From Flavobacteriaceae bacterium (lineage in GTDB: Bacteria; Bacteroidota; Bacteroidia; Flavobacteriales; Flavobacteriaceae), in the NCBI GenBank assembly GCA_013043685.1, contig JABDNT010000013.1:1-64000 (forward strand): a stretch of DNA of 64,000 nucleotides. The letters are read 5' to 3'. Below are positions 16,343 to 26,458 of this stretch, piece by piece (position 1 is the first letter of the stretch; the number at the start of each line of letters is the position of its first letter). The position numbers and the translations under genes were made by a program. Under the pieces are notes generated by a model. That model was not told the DNA's origin. It made no database searches and saw nothing but the letters and a program-made list of their open reading frames with translations.

Positions 16343-18625
16343 ATGAAACAGCTTCTCGCAACGCTGCTTTTATTAGTCTCTTGTCTAAGCTCGGCCCAGA
16401 ATTTTGAAGATGAATGGACAGGGTATTTCTCCTATGTTTCCATCAAGGCTATTTCACAGGGGAACGACCGACTGTTCGCAGCAGCCGAAAATGCGGTTTT
16501 TTCATTCGATCTCTCAACACGGGAAATAAATACCATTTCATCTGTAAACGGACTTTCAGGCGAACTTATATCGTCTTTATATTACAGTTCCAATTTTAAT
16601 TTACTCGTTATTGGTTATGAGAACGGGCTTATTGATATCGTAATTGACGGTGAAGAAAATATTCTGAAAGTTGTGGATATACTTGAAAAGCCCACTATTC
16701 CACCTAATCGAAAACGGATTAACCACTTCAATGAATACAATGGGAGCCTTTATATTTCTACAGGATTTGGAATATCAGTATATGACCTTGAACGACTTGA
16801 ATTTGGAGACACATACTTCATAGGAGAATTAGGAACACAGATCAGTACGTCCCAAACAACGATAAGTGGTGAATTTATATTTGCATCATCCGATGAAGGC
16901 GGTATACGCCGGGCATTGGTCGATAATCCGAATTTGATCAATTTTGAAGAATGGACACCTATTAATTTGGGCTCAAATTGGTTAGGGATCCAGGCGCTTG
17001 GGGATCAGGTTTATGCCATGCGGGTGGACGACAGATTATTCGAGTTCATTCCGGGAGCGGGTTTTGTGCCGGTAACGGACTACGCGAGCCAAGTGGTCGA
17101 TTTTGGCGTACAAGGCGATCTACTTACCGTTACTACGGTTGCAGCTATTGAGGCCTATTCAGAAGGATTTGTTCTCGAGGCATCTGTCACCAATATCCCT
17201 GGCTTTGATGTTGTTGGGCAATCCGGATACAGCTTCAATAATTTCTTTTATTACGGCACTGAAGAAGATGGACTACTGGCAATTCCGTTCGGGACCAACC
17301 AGGCTGAACAGATTTTACCAGATGGCCCTATCGATAACAGACCCTATTCCCTGGACGCCGTTCCCGGTGAACTATGGGTTGCATTTGGAGAGGTTGATGT
17401 TAATTTTAATCCCTTTCCACTTACTAACAAAGGGATAAGCCATTTAAAAGAAGGAAGCTGGATCAATTTTGATTTTGAGGCAGCGCTGGAGACAAACGAT
17501 ATAGTGAATGTGGCAATAAATCCAGCGGATCCCACGGAAGTTTTTATGACTTCTTATAACAAGGGATTATTACGAATAGTGGATGAACAACCATTTTTAA
17601 GATACGACAATACCAATACCAATCTGAACTCGATCGATCCAAATGGCACCGACGTGCGGCTTTATGGAGCAGATTTTGATCGTGATGGAAATTTATGGGT
17701 TACGCAAAGCCGAGAGGAGGAAGGACTAATCCGAATTACTCCAAGTCTTCAGTTTCAGAAAAATGATATTACAGATATAATTCCAAATGCAGCAACTTCA
17801 GGGGCTCTTGGAGAGCTTCGTATTAGCCGTGAAGGCTATATCTTTTTCACTTACGATCAGGACGGACTAGTAGCCTATAATCCTTCTTCTGGGCAATTTA
17901 AGCTAATTGAAGAAGGTATTGGCACAGGGAATTTACCCGACAATAATGTACGGGCTATAGAATTCGACAATCAGAATCGGTTGTGGATTGGTAGCCTCAT
18001 GGGGCTTCGGGTATTCTTTAATGTAGGCGGTTTGTTCGAAGAAGGAGCCAATGTAGATGCTCAGCCCATCATCATCCTTGAAGATGGTGTGCCGCAGGAA
18101 TTACTTTTTGAGCTAACAGTGACCGACATTGAAGTGGATGGCTCGAATAATAAGTGGATTTCTACAGCCACCTCCGGTGTATTTTATCTATCATCAAATG
18201 GGCAGGAAACCTTATTGAGATTTACGAAGAGCAATTCACCTTTACCGTCCGATAATGTCCAGGATATTGCAATCGATCCCTTTACCGGGGTGGTGTACTT
18301 TGCTACATTGAATGGCCTTGTGGCGTATAATGGGAGTTCCACTGCACCACGTGAAAACCTGGAGGATGTATATTCCTACCCTAATCCGGTACGGCCGGGA
18401 TTTGAGGGGAATGTAACCATAGACGGCCTTACTGCCAGGGCGAATGTTAAGATCACAGACCTGGAAGGAAACCTGGTTTTCGAAGAAACCAGCCAGGGTG
18501 GAAGTGTGCTTTGGGATACAACGGCATTCGGTCGATATAAAGTCGCATCCGGAGTGTATTTGGTGCTTATTACTACAGATGACGCCCTGGAAACCAAAGT
18601 TCACAAAATAATGATCGTTCGCTGA
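16343..18625 (+). CDS. porZ: PorZ-like T9SS component with two beta-propellers
   Basis: A 760-residue exported protein. It has a signal peptide (MKQLLATLLLLVSCLSSAQ), repeated WD/propeller-like blades over residues about 25-660 and a C-terminal T9SS type A sorting-like domain (VYSYPNPVRPGFEGNVTI through VHKIMIVR). This layout matches PorZ, a cell-surface part of the type IX secretion attachment complex that delivers anionic LPS to cargo. A GTG at 16316 would add nine residues before a good signal peptide, so ATG at 16343 is chosen. It is directly followed by recO, its stop overlapping the recO start by one base, an arrangement I recall as common in Bacteroidota. Confidence 0.82.
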   Translation: MKQLLATLLLLVSCLSSAQNFEDEWTGYFSYVSIKAISQGNDRLFAAAENAVFSFDLSTREINTISSVNGLSGELISSLYYSSNFNLLVIGYENGLIDIVIDGEENILKVVDILEKPTIPPNRKRINHFNEYNGSLYISTGFGISVYDLERLEFGDTYFIGELGTQISTSQTTISGEFIFASSDEGGIRRALVDNPNLINFEEWTPINLGSNWLGIQALGDQVYAMRVDDRLFEFIPGAGFVPVTDYASQVVDFGVQGDLLTVTTVAAIEAYSEGFVLEASVTNIPGFDVVGQSGYSFNNFFYYGTEEDGLLAIPFGTNQAEQILPDGPIDNRPYSLDAVPGELWVAFGEVDVNFNPFPLTNKGISHLKEGSWINFDFEAALETNDIVNVAINPADPTEVFMTSYNKGLLRIVDEQPFLRYDNTNTNLNSIDPNGTDVRLYGADFDRDGNLWVTQSREEEGLIRITPSLQFQKNDITDIIPNAATSGALGELRISREGYIFFTYDQDGLVAYNPSSGQFKLIEEGIGTGNLPDNNVRAIEFDNQNRLWIGSLMGLRVFFNVGGLFEEGANVDAQPIIILEDGVPQELLFELTVTDIEVDGSNNKWISTATSGVFYLSSNGQETLLRFTKSNSPLPSDNVQDIAIDPFTGVVYFATLNGLVAYNGSSTAPRENLEDVYSYPNPVRPGFEGNVTIDGLTARANVKITDLEGNLVFEETSQGGSVLWDTTAFGRYKVASGVYLVLITTDDALETKVHKIMIVR

Positions 18626-19344
18626 TGGTTGTGACCACCAACGCTATTGTTTTCTCCTCTATCAAGTATGCCGAAGCAGATCTAATAGTAAGTTGTTTTA
18701 CCGAATCGTCCGGGCTGAAAAGCTATTTGCTAAGAAGCGTATTGAAATCCAGAAAAGGTAAGGTGCGGGCATCCTATTTTCAACCCCTAACACAATTAGA
18801 GATCACCGCTGTACACAGGAATAAAGGTACTCTGGAGCGAATACGTGAAGTAAAGTTAATCGAGCCCTACAAAAGCTTACATACCAATGTAATTAAAGGA
18901 ACCGTGGTTATGTTTCTCGCTGAACTTCTGAAGACATGCATTCAGGAAGAAGAACCAAATCCACCTCTATTTGAATACCTCCAACAATCCCTGGTATGGC
19001 TGGATTCGCACGATTCCATAGCTAATTTTCACATATTGTTTCTATTAAAACTTTCGGCCTATCTCGGCTTTTATCCGGATGAATCCACACTGGACAAGAA
19101 ATACTTCAACCTGGAAGAAGGGTTATTTGAAGATTTTCCCGGTGGAATGACAAGTGAAGAGGGTCCGCATGTCGAAGCATTTAAAGGGTTCTTCGGCATA
19201 GATTTTGATGCTTTAACCCGAATCAAACTGGCCAAAACAGAACGTTCGGATGTATTAAATTTGATATTACTGTATTATAAATTACATTTGCAGGCTTATA
19301 AAAATCCGAAGTCACTTCTTGTTTTGAATCAACTATTCAATTGA
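18625..19344 (+). CDS. recO: DNA repair protein RecO
   Basis: A 239-residue protein with the N-terminal OB-fold of RecO (TNAIVFSSIKYAEADLIVSCFTE) and the following LEITAVHRNKGTLERIREV segment. RecO helps load RecA on SSB-coated single-stranded DNA in RecFOR repair. Its C-terminal helical domain shows no clear CxxC zinc motif, as in many Bacteroidota homologues. Its start overlaps the porZ stop codon by one base, and the TonB receptor follows after two bases, so the three may be co-transcribed. Confidence 0.9.
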   Translation: MVVTTNAIVFSSIKYAEADLIVSCFTESSGLKSYLLRSVLKSRKGKVRASYFQPLTQLEITAVHRNKGTLERIREVKLIEPYKSLHTNVIKGTVVMFLAELLKTCIQEEEPNPPLFEYLQQSLVWLDSHDSIANFHILFLLKLSAYLGFYPDESTLDKKYFNLEEGLFEDFPGGMTSEEGPHVEAFKGFFGIDFDALTRIKLAKTERSDVLNLILLYYKLHLQAYKNPKSLLVLNQLFN

Positions 19345-19346
19345 CG

Positions 19347-21749
19347 ATGCGAAATTGCTTACTTATTGTAATTGCACTTTTTTCATTTACTCTATCAGCT
19401 CAGCAAATTCAGGTACTCGACGCTAAAGACCGTCAGCCTTTATCAGGAGTAGCAGTTTACAATGAGAATACTTCAAAGAATGGAATTACTGATCTTGACG
19501 GAATAGTCGATATCTCTAAGTTTAGCGATGAAGAACGCATCACTTTTCAACACATATCTCACCTGATGTTAACCCTGTCCAAACAGGAAATAATCGCTTC
19601 CGGAAACATTGTAGTACTTCAATCCGATGCCAGCCAATTGGCAGAGGTAGTGGTGTCCGTATCAAAATTCGGACAACAAAAACGGGATATTCCACAGCAG
19701 ATAGTTAGTGTTACTTCGGCCGACGTACTATTTTTAAATCCGCAAACAGCTGCCGATCTGCTGGAAAGCAGCGGGCAGGTTTACGTTCAGAAAAGTCAGT
19801 TAGGCGGCGGAAGTCCTTTAATTAGAGGATTCAGCACGAACAGGTTACTTATAACCGTGGACGGAGTGCGATTTAATACGGCTATTTTCAGAGGAGGAAA
19901 TGTACAGAATGTGATCTCTATCGATCCCTTTGCGGTAGATCGAACAGAAGTGATCCTGGGCCCTGGATCTGTTGTCTATGGTAGTGACGCAGTAGGCGGG
20001 GTAATGAATTTTTATACTAAGAACCCGAAGTTCTCATTTGAGGAAGGAATCGCGTTATCGGGTCGTGTTACAGGAAGATACGCCACAGCGAATTCCGAGA
20101 GAACAGGACATGTAGAACTGAATATCGGACACAAAGAATGGGCTTTTTTAACTTCAGTTACCTATAGTGATTTTGATGATCTGAAAATGGGGAAATATGG
20201 ACCGGACGACTATTTGCGAAATGAATATGTTGACCGGATCAATGGTGAAGATGTTATAGTCACGAATCCAGATCCACGCGTTCAGATTCCTACGGGTTAC
20301 GATCAGATCAACGCTATGCAAAAGATTCGTTTTATGCCGTCAACCAGTTGGGATTTCAAATTAGGACTGTTTTATACCACCACAAGCAATTATCCACGTT
20401 ATGACAGGTTGTATAGAACACGTGAGGGACAATTGCGTTCTGCCGAATGGTATTATGGCCCTCAGGAATGGATGAGCGGGAATTTACAGGCAACCAATAA
20501 AGCTAAGTCGGCCATTTATGATGAGAGCATACTAACACTCAGTTATCAGCGATTTAAAGAAAGCAGGAACGACCGGGATTTTGGTGATGTCATTCTATTT
20601 GAAAATGATGAAAAAGTTAATGCGTATTCCGGGGGGCTCGATTTCACCAAGAAGCTGAACAAAGCAACTATTTTTTACGGTTTGGAATATGTTTATAACA
20701 AAGTGAATTCCGAAGGAAAAGATACCAATATCAACACAGGGATATCCGTTCCTGATATTTCGCGATATCCGGACGGGGCCACATGGCAGAGTATGGCAGC
20801 ATACAGCAGTCTTCAATTGAAGTTGAATAAGGATCTATCCTTCCAGGGCGGACTGAGATATAATCATATCCTCGTGGATGCATCTTTTGTTGGTCCATTC
20901 TACGACTTTCCCTTCACCGAGGCGAATATTGATACCGGAGCGCTTACAGGAAGTGCCGGATTAGCCTGGCAAGCCAGCAAAATCCTCGGGTGGAAATTGA
21001 ATTTCGGAACGGCATTCAGGGCACCCAATGTAGATGATATAGGGAAAGTATTCGACAGCGAGCCCGGTAGTGTGGTCGTTCCAAATCCGGATCTGGAAGC
21101 AGAATATGCATATAATTACGAGTTAGGTGCTAACCTGAATTTTAGTGATGTTGTGAAGATCGAATTGGCGGGTTATATTACACAATTAAAAGACGCACTG
21201 GTTCGCAGGGACTTTGAGCTGGATGGACTTAACGAGATAGAATACCAGGGAGAATTGAGTAATGTCCAGGCTATTCAGAATGCGGCCAAAGCCGAAGTAT
21301 ATGGCTTTGAAGCAGGGGTGGAGGTTAACTTTAATAAAGATCTGCAACTAACTTCTCAATATAATATCACCGATGGTTTTGAAGAAGATGACGAGGGTAA
21401 TACCAACCCAATTCGGCATGCTGCACCTCAATTCGGGAATTCTCACCTAATCTGGAAAAAAGGAAAATTGAAACTGGATGCCTTCGCCGAATATAATGGC
21501 CAGTTTGATTTCGAAGATCTGGCTCCTTCCCAACAAAATAACGATTTTCTCTATGCCAAGGATGCGAATGGGAATCCGTTTTCCCCCAGCTGGTATACTT
21601 TAAACCTTGGCGGGGCCTATGAGATTAATAAATCACTGTCGTTAAACGCTGTTTTGGAGAATATCACCAATCAGCGATATCGTTCTTATTCTTCGGGTAT
21701 AACGGCTCCCGGCACCAACCTGATCGTTGCTGCGACCTTTATTTTTTAG
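19347..21749 (+). CDS. TonB-dependent outer-membrane receptor
   Basis: An 800-residue receptor. In order it has a signal peptide (MRNCLLIVIALFSFTLSAQ), a carboxypeptidase-like regulatory domain (about 20-90: QVLDAKDRQPLSGVAVYNEN), a plug domain (about 110-220: DLLESSGQVYVQKSQLGGGS and LIRGFSTNRLLITVDGVRFN) and a 22-strand barrel ending in the aromatic IVAATFIF. It transports a ligand across the outer membrane using TonB energy; no SusD partner is nearby, so it is more like a siderophore, haem or vitamin receptor than a glycan receptor. ATG 19347 is preferred over TTG 19341, which overlaps the recO stop. Confidence 0.93.
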   Translation: MRNCLLIVIALFSFTLSAQQIQVLDAKDRQPLSGVAVYNENTSKNGITDLDGIVDISKFSDEERITFQHISHLMLTLSKQEIIASGNIVVLQSDASQLAEVVVSVSKFGQQKRDIPQQIVSVTSADVLFLNPQTAADLLESSGQVYVQKSQLGGGSPLIRGFSTNRLLITVDGVRFNTAIFRGGNVQNVISIDPFAVDRTEVILGPGSVVYGSDAVGGVMNFYTKNPKFSFEEGIALSGRVTGRYATANSERTGHVELNIGHKEWAFLTSVTYSDFDDLKMGKYGPDDYLRNEYVDRINGEDVIVTNPDPRVQIPTGYDQINAMQKIRFMPSTSWDFKLGLFYTTTSNYPRYDRLYRTREGQLRSAEWYYGPQEWMSGNLQATNKAKSAIYDESILTLSYQRFKESRNDRDFGDVILFENDEKVNAYSGGLDFTKKLNKATIFYGLEYVYNKVNSEGKDTNINTGISVPDISRYPDGATWQSMAAYSSLQLKLNKDLSFQGGLRYNHILVDASFVGPFYDFPFTEANIDTGALTGSAGLAWQASKILGWKLNFGTAFRAPNVDDIGKVFDSEPGSVVVPNPDLEAEYAYNYELGANLNFSDVVKIELAGYITQLKDALVRRDFELDGLNEIEYQGELSNVQAIQNAAKAEVYGFEAGVEVNFNKDLQLTSQYNITDGFEEDDEGNTNPIRHAAPQFGNSHLIWKKGKLKLDAFAEYNGQFDFEDLAPSQQNNDFLYAKDANGNPFSPSWYTLNLGGAYEINKSLSLNAVLENITNQRYRSYSSGITAPGTNLIVAATFIF

Positions 21750-21797
21750 CCCAAAACGTTGTTCTCCTGAAATGGATATACTATATGAATCCTATCA

Positions 21798-24365
21798 CTA
21801 TGCGCTATTCCTGCTCGCATTAATATTCCCAAACAAGCTTCTTGTGACTATTTTTTCCCAAACCTCCAATTCTTTATCGGGTGTGCCTTTTTGGCGCAAC
21901 GAATGGATTTGACGTAAAGCGAATTGCTGAATGGTAAGTAATGGCAATACGATCTGTTCCCTTACCGCTATGGAGGCTCTCATTGCTTTGCTGTCTTCCA
22001 TGAGTTCATCATAATCCGTGAGTTCCAGTAACAAATCCCTGGATCTTCGATATTCCCTGTAAATTTCACTCCAGAATTCTCCGAATTCAGGATCATCTTT
22101 CATATAAGCGGTTAATGGAAAGAACGATTTGGTGAGACTCATCATACTGTTTTCAAGTAGTGTTCGGAAAAACATCGAGCGCCCGTACAAAGATTTAACT
22201 TTTTCAAATTCGCCCTGTTCTTTGAATTTCTCAAGCGCGTACCCCACCCCATAGAAACCAGGGACATTCTGTTTTAATTGACTCCAACTTCCTACAAATG
22301 GAATAGCACGTAGATCGCTGAATACCAGCTCGCTTTCTTTTCCCCTTTTTGATGGCCTGCTTCCAATATTGGTTTTGGCGTAATATTTCAAGGTACTCAT
22401 TTGCTCGAGGTATGGTAAGAATTTTGGATGATTCTTAAAGTTCGTATAGGCCTCATAGCTTAATTCAGCTAATCGAGTCATTGTGTCCCGTTCCTCTGCC
22501 GATAGGCTTGCATCTTCGTTGGTAAATACAGCATTGGAAATACCGGAACTAAGCAGTTGTTCCAGATTATATTGACATGATTCCCGTGTACCAAAATTCG
22601 AACTGATCGTTTGCCCCTGAATAGTTAACTGCACTTCTTCACGCTCTATGGTTGGCCCCAGAGAAGCATAGAATTGATGTGTCTTTCCGCCACCTCTTGC
22701 CGGAGGGCCACCTCGCCCGTCGAAAAACATAACGCAGATCCCATATTTCCTTGAAACTTCGGTAAGGCGTTCTTTAGCAGTGAAGATACTCCAGTTCGCC
22801 ATGAGGTATCCGCCATCTTTTGTGCCGTCACTAAAGCCCAGCATAATGCATTGCCTGTTACCACGTCGCTTTACATGTCTGGCGTACTCAGGGTTGGTAT
22901 ACAAGGTTTCCATCACGGTTGCAGCTGCCTGAAGATCGTCTACTGTTTCGAACAAGGGTATCACATCAGCCGTTGGCTTATCCCAATCCGACAGCCGGAG
23001 CATGGCATATACCTCCATCACATTTACCGCCGTTTGGTTGTTGCTTATTATATATCGGTTGCAGCCTGATTCACCATTATTTTCCTGGATTATCTTCATA
23101 GCCTTTATAGAACCCATTGTTTTTGCGGCAGTCTCGTCTTCAATGCTTTCCGCATCGATATTTCCGCTTAGGGTACTGAGAATTTTGATCTTTTCCGAAT
23201 CGCTCTTTTCGTCATAATCTTCAGGAAGCAGATGAGGATTCTCTTCGGAAATAGCTTTAAAGACAGCTGCATGGATCCTCGAATCCTGTCTGATGTCCAG
23301 CGAGGCAAAATGCATTCCGAAGAGTTTCACTTTATTGATCAATTCGTCAACCATGTCAAGAAATAATGATTGATGATCCCTTTCCAATATCTTCTTAATT
23401 TCAGTGAGCTGCTCGATGATTGTGTCAGTATTTAATGTGATCTTCCCATGCTGCAGTGATATATTCGCATACACTTCGGCTTCCAGTCGTTCCACTAATA
23501 CATCCACACCTTCAAAAGTGATCCGCCTGCGAATTGCACGGAGGTCTCTATAATAATTTTTAAGGATAGTAGACCGTAAGCGATAAGCAACCTGAAGGGT
23601 TATTTCGGTGGTGACAAAGGGATTTCCATCACGATCACCACCTGGCCAGAATCCCAGTTGAATGATCTCATTCCCCGGGTCTTCCCCTTCAAAAATATGA
23701 TTCTTTATATAATTATAAATATCACTAGCCGAATGGTAAAAGACATTTTCGAGGTACCATATGAGCCTAACAGCTTCATCATATGGGGTAGGTTTTTGTT
23801 TTTTAAAGAAGGGTGTTTTACCAAGCTGAGCCAGCAATTTTTTTATAAGTTCCAAATCGGTTTCTTCAATGGCCTTGGCCAGATCTGTAATAATACCCAG
23901 AACCGATCCAGGATAGAATTGAGTGGGATGAGCGGTGAGAACAGGCCTGATCTTAAAATGTTCGAGGTAGTCTTTTAACGCCACCATTTTGTTCCTGTCC
24001 TGAGCTTCTTCTTTACTATTCCGAAGTGTTCCGCGGCCATCCATATTATTTACAGTTGTAAATGCTGCATCTTCTATTGCGTCGAATAACACCACTTGTC
24101 GCTCGATGTATTGAATAAACCTGAACAAGAGATTAATACGTTCCTCCTGGGTAGGATTATCTGTGAATTTTTTGAAAAAGGACTCAACAATTTCTGTAGG
24201 ATTCAGTTTTTTATTGAAACCAGTTTCACAGACTTCCTGGAACAAAGGCAACAACACCCCTGTTTTGGTAATGGCATCAAAAGGCAGGGTCATGAAGATA
24301 CTATTGTAGATCTGGTATCGGGATAATACATGCTTATCGAATCTCTCTTCTTTGGTATATTTCAT
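21798..24365 (-). CDS. ppc: Phosphoenolpyruvate carboxylase
   Basis: An 855-residue enzyme adding bicarbonate to PEP to form oxaloacetate. Catalytic landmarks are the RPVLTAHPTQFYPGS histidine loop, the FWPGGDRDGNPFVT motif, the LGFSDGTKDGGYL segment and the glycine-rich FFDGRGGPPARGGGKTHQF loop. The C-terminus is IVTRSLFGNINASRNSA, close to the family's usual RNTG ending. It replenishes the TCA cycle in the cytoplasm. It is divergent from the acyl-CoA carboxylase genes across a 147-base gap and convergent with the TonB receptor. Its second glycine loop (PPARGGGK) differs from the common GTVGRGGGP form but matches the Bacteroidota variant I recall. Confidence 0.93.
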   Translation of the reverse strand: MKYTKEERFDKHVLSRYQIYNSIFMTLPFDAITKTGVLLPLFQEVCETGFNKKLNPTEIVESFFKKFTDNPTQEERINLLFRFIQYIERQVVLFDAIEDAAFTTVNNMDGRGTLRNSKEEAQDRNKMVALKDYLEHFKIRPVLTAHPTQFYPGSVLGIITDLAKAIEETDLELIKKLLAQLGKTPFFKKQKPTPYDEAVRLIWYLENVFYHSASDIYNYIKNHIFEGEDPGNEIIQLGFWPGGDRDGNPFVTTEITLQVAYRLRSTILKNYYRDLRAIRRRITFEGVDVLVERLEAEVYANISLQHGKITLNTDTIIEQLTEIKKILERDHQSLFLDMVDELINKVKLFGMHFASLDIRQDSRIHAAVFKAISEENPHLLPEDYDEKSDSEKIKILSTLSGNIDAESIEDETAAKTMGSIKAMKIIQENNGESGCNRYIISNNQTAVNVMEVYAMLRLSDWDKPTADVIPLFETVDDLQAAATVMETLYTNPEYARHVKRRGNRQCIMLGFSDGTKDGGYLMANWSIFTAKERLTEVSRKYGICVMFFDGRGGPPARGGGKTHQFYASLGPTIEREEVQLTIQGQTISSNFGTRESCQYNLEQLLSSGISNAVFTNEDASLSAEERDTMTRLAELSYEAYTNFKNHPKFLPYLEQMSTLKYYAKTNIGSRPSKRGKESELVFSDLRAIPFVGSWSQLKQNVPGFYGVGYALEKFKEQGEFEKVKSLYGRSMFFRTLLENSMMSLTKSFFPLTAYMKDDPEFGEFWSEIYREYRRSRDLLLELTDYDELMEDSKAMRASIAVREQIVLPLLTIQQFALRQIHSLRQKGTPDKELEVWEKIVTRSLFGNINASRNSA

Positions 24366-24512
24366 AGCTTATTTTCAGAATACTAAATTTAAGGTTTTAA
24401 ATTGAACCAATGATGCCGGTTCCAGCAGTATTACCAAACTTTAATTATGATTTTCATCATAGTACCCCATAGATCAATACGTATCTTTATACCTTCTAAA
24501 AATTGAATAACT

Positions 24513-25001
24513 ATGAGCACTTCCTACAAGGCTTCGGTGAATGGAACTTCAGAATTTGAAGTTAGTATCGAAGAACTATTGCGTTTGGATGTAATTTCAG
24601 CCGGCGAAAACACCTACCATATTATTCAGGACGATCAATCGATTATCGCTACGGTAAAATCCGGGGATCGGGAAACCAAGGCATATGAAATCAGAATTGG
24701 TACAAACACTTATAAGGTCGTGCTTTTAGATAAAGTCGATGAATTGATCAGGGAAATGGGCTTGACCGTTGGAAGCGGCCTGCAAATCAATTCTCTTGAG
24801 GCACCAATGCCCGGACTGATTCTTGATATCCAGGTTTCAGCTGGAGACGTTGTAAAAGAGGGCGATGCTTTACTTATTCTAAGCGCCATGAAAATGGAGA
24901 ATAATATTTTATCACCCAGGGATGGGGTTATCAGGACTATTCATATCGCCAAGGGCGATGCAATTGATAAAGGTCAATTATTAATCGAGTTTGAAGCCTA
25001 A
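24513..25001 (+). CDS. Biotin carboxyl carrier protein of an acyl-CoA carboxylase
   Basis: A 162-residue biotinyl protein. Residues about 90-162 form the biotinyl domain with the biotinylation site SAMKMENN (Lys127) and an upstream EAPMPGLIL turn. The N-terminal part (1-85) is a beta-rich domain typical of propionyl- and methylcrotonyl-type carriers rather than of fatty-acid AccB. It carries carboxybiotin from the biotin carboxylase encoded next to the carboxyltransferase encoded third in the operon. The gap to the carboxylase gene is 11 bases. A -7-like TATCTTTA at 24482-24489 is a possible promoter element. Confidence 0.93.
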   Translation: MSTSYKASVNGTSEFEVSIEELLRLDVISAGENTYHIIQDDQSIIATVKSGDRETKAYEIRIGTNTYKVVLLDKVDELIREMGLTVGSGLQINSLEAPMPGLILDIQVSAGDVVKEGDALLILSAMKMENNILSPRDGVIRTIHIAKGDAIDKGQLLIEFEA

Positions 25002-25012
25002 TTTAAAGTAAG

Positions 25013-26455
25013 ATGAAAAAGATATTAGTAGCCAACAGGGGAGAGATTGCTATTCGGGTTATGAAGACTGCCAAGAATATGGGGATCAAAACCGTAGCAA
25101 TATTTTCGGAAGCCGACCGGGATGCCCCTCATGTTAGATTTGCGGACGAAGCAGTGTGTATAGGTCCGCCGCCTTCATCGGAATCTTATCTGATGGGATC
25201 AAAAATAATTGAAGAGGCGAAGAAATTAGGAGTGGATGGCATACATCCTGGTTATGGATTCTTAAGTGAGAATGCTGAGTTTGCCGAAGAAGTTGAAAAA
25301 AACAATATTACATTTATAGGGCCTGGTTCCAAAGCCATTAGGATCATGGGTAGTAAACTTGCAGCCAAAGAGGCAGTTAAGGCCTACGACATTCCAATGG
25401 TTCCGGGGATCGATAAGGCGATTACCGATATAAAGCATGCAAAAGAGATCGCAAAGGAGATAGGATTTCCCATTCTTATTAAGGCTTCTGCCGGAGGCGG
25501 AGGTAAGGGAATGCGAGTCGTTGAAAAGGAAAAAGATCTTGATGCCCAAATGAAAATGGCCATTAGTGAAGCTACTGCAGCTTTTGGCGATGGTTCTGTC
25601 TTTATTGAAAAATATGTTACCTCTCCAAGACATATTGAAATACAAGTGATGGCCGATAAGCACGGAAACGTGATCCATTTCTTCGAACGTGAATGTAGCA
25701 TACAGCGGCGACACCAGAAAGTGGTAGAGGAAGCCCCATCATCAGTACTTACTCCTGAATTACGCAGGGAGATAGGAATGGCAGCGGTGAATGTTGCCCG
25801 TTCCTGTGACTATGTGGGTGCGGGAACCGTGGAGTTTTTACTGGATGAGGATCTCAATTTTTACTTTTTGGAAATGAACACCAGATTGCAGGTAGAACAT
25901 CCGGTAACCGAACTGATCACCGGAGTAGACCTGGTACAATTACAAATTGAAGTGGCCCGTGGAGAAGAGCTGTCTATAGAACAAACAGACATTGAGATTA
26001 CCGGACATGCGCTCGAATTACGTGTATATGCCGAAGACCCCTTAAATGAATTCTTGCCCAGTGTGGGGAAACTTGAAACCTATATTCTTCCGGAAGGCGA
26101 GGGAATTCGTGTGGATAATGGATTTGAAGAAGGAATGGATGTTCCCATCTATTACGACCCCATGTTATCTAAGCTGATTACCTATGGCAGGAATCGCGAG
26201 GAAGCCATGGATAAGATGATCTGGGCCATTAACCATTATAAAATATCAGGGGTACAGACCACACTGTCATTTGGAAAGTTTGTGTGCGAACACCCGGCGT
26301 TCCGTTCCGGGAATTTCGACACTCACTTTGTGAAGAATTATTTTTCGGGTGATGCGTTGACAGCCACCTCGGAAGGCGAAGCGAGATTGGCGTCGTTGAT
26401 CGCGCTTACACAATATTTGAAAGATCGGAAAAACCTTAGAATCCCTAATTCCTAA
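25013..26455 (+). CDS. Biotin carboxylase subunit of an acyl-CoA carboxylase
   Basis: A 480-residue ATP-grasp enzyme that carboxylates biotin. Motifs include KKILVANRGEIAIRVMKTA at the N-terminus, GIHPGYGFLSENAEFA, the ATP-binding KASAGGGGKGMRVV, RRHQKVVEEAPS, and the catalytic NTRLQVEHPVTELITG. It is slightly longer than the housekeeping AccC, as expected for carboxylases of propionyl-CoA or branched-chain acyl-CoA degradation. The operon order carrier, carboxylase, transferase supports a complete heteromeric complex. The acyl substrate cannot be assigned firmly; propionyl-CoA is the most likely. Confidence 0.93.
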   Translation: MKKILVANRGEIAIRVMKTAKNMGIKTVAIFSEADRDAPHVRFADEAVCIGPPPSSESYLMGSKIIEEAKKLGVDGIHPGYGFLSENAEFAEEVEKNNITFIGPGSKAIRIMGSKLAAKEAVKAYDIPMVPGIDKAITDIKHAKEIAKEIGFPILIKASAGGGGKGMRVVEKEKDLDAQMKMAISEATAAFGDGSVFIEKYVTSPRHIEIQVMADKHGNVIHFFERECSIQRRHQKVVEEAPSSVLTPELRREIGMAAVNVARSCDYVGAGTVEFLLDEDLNFYFLEMNTRLQVEHPVTELITGVDLVQLQIEVARGEELSIEQTDIEITGHALELRVYAEDPLNEFLPSVGKLETYILPEGEGIRVDNGFEEGMDVPIYYDPMLSKLITYGRNREEAMDKMIWAINHYKISGVQTTLSFGKFVCEHPAFRSGNFDTHFVKNYFSGDALTATSEGEARLASLIALTQYLKDRKNLRIPNS

Positions 26456-26458
26456 ATT

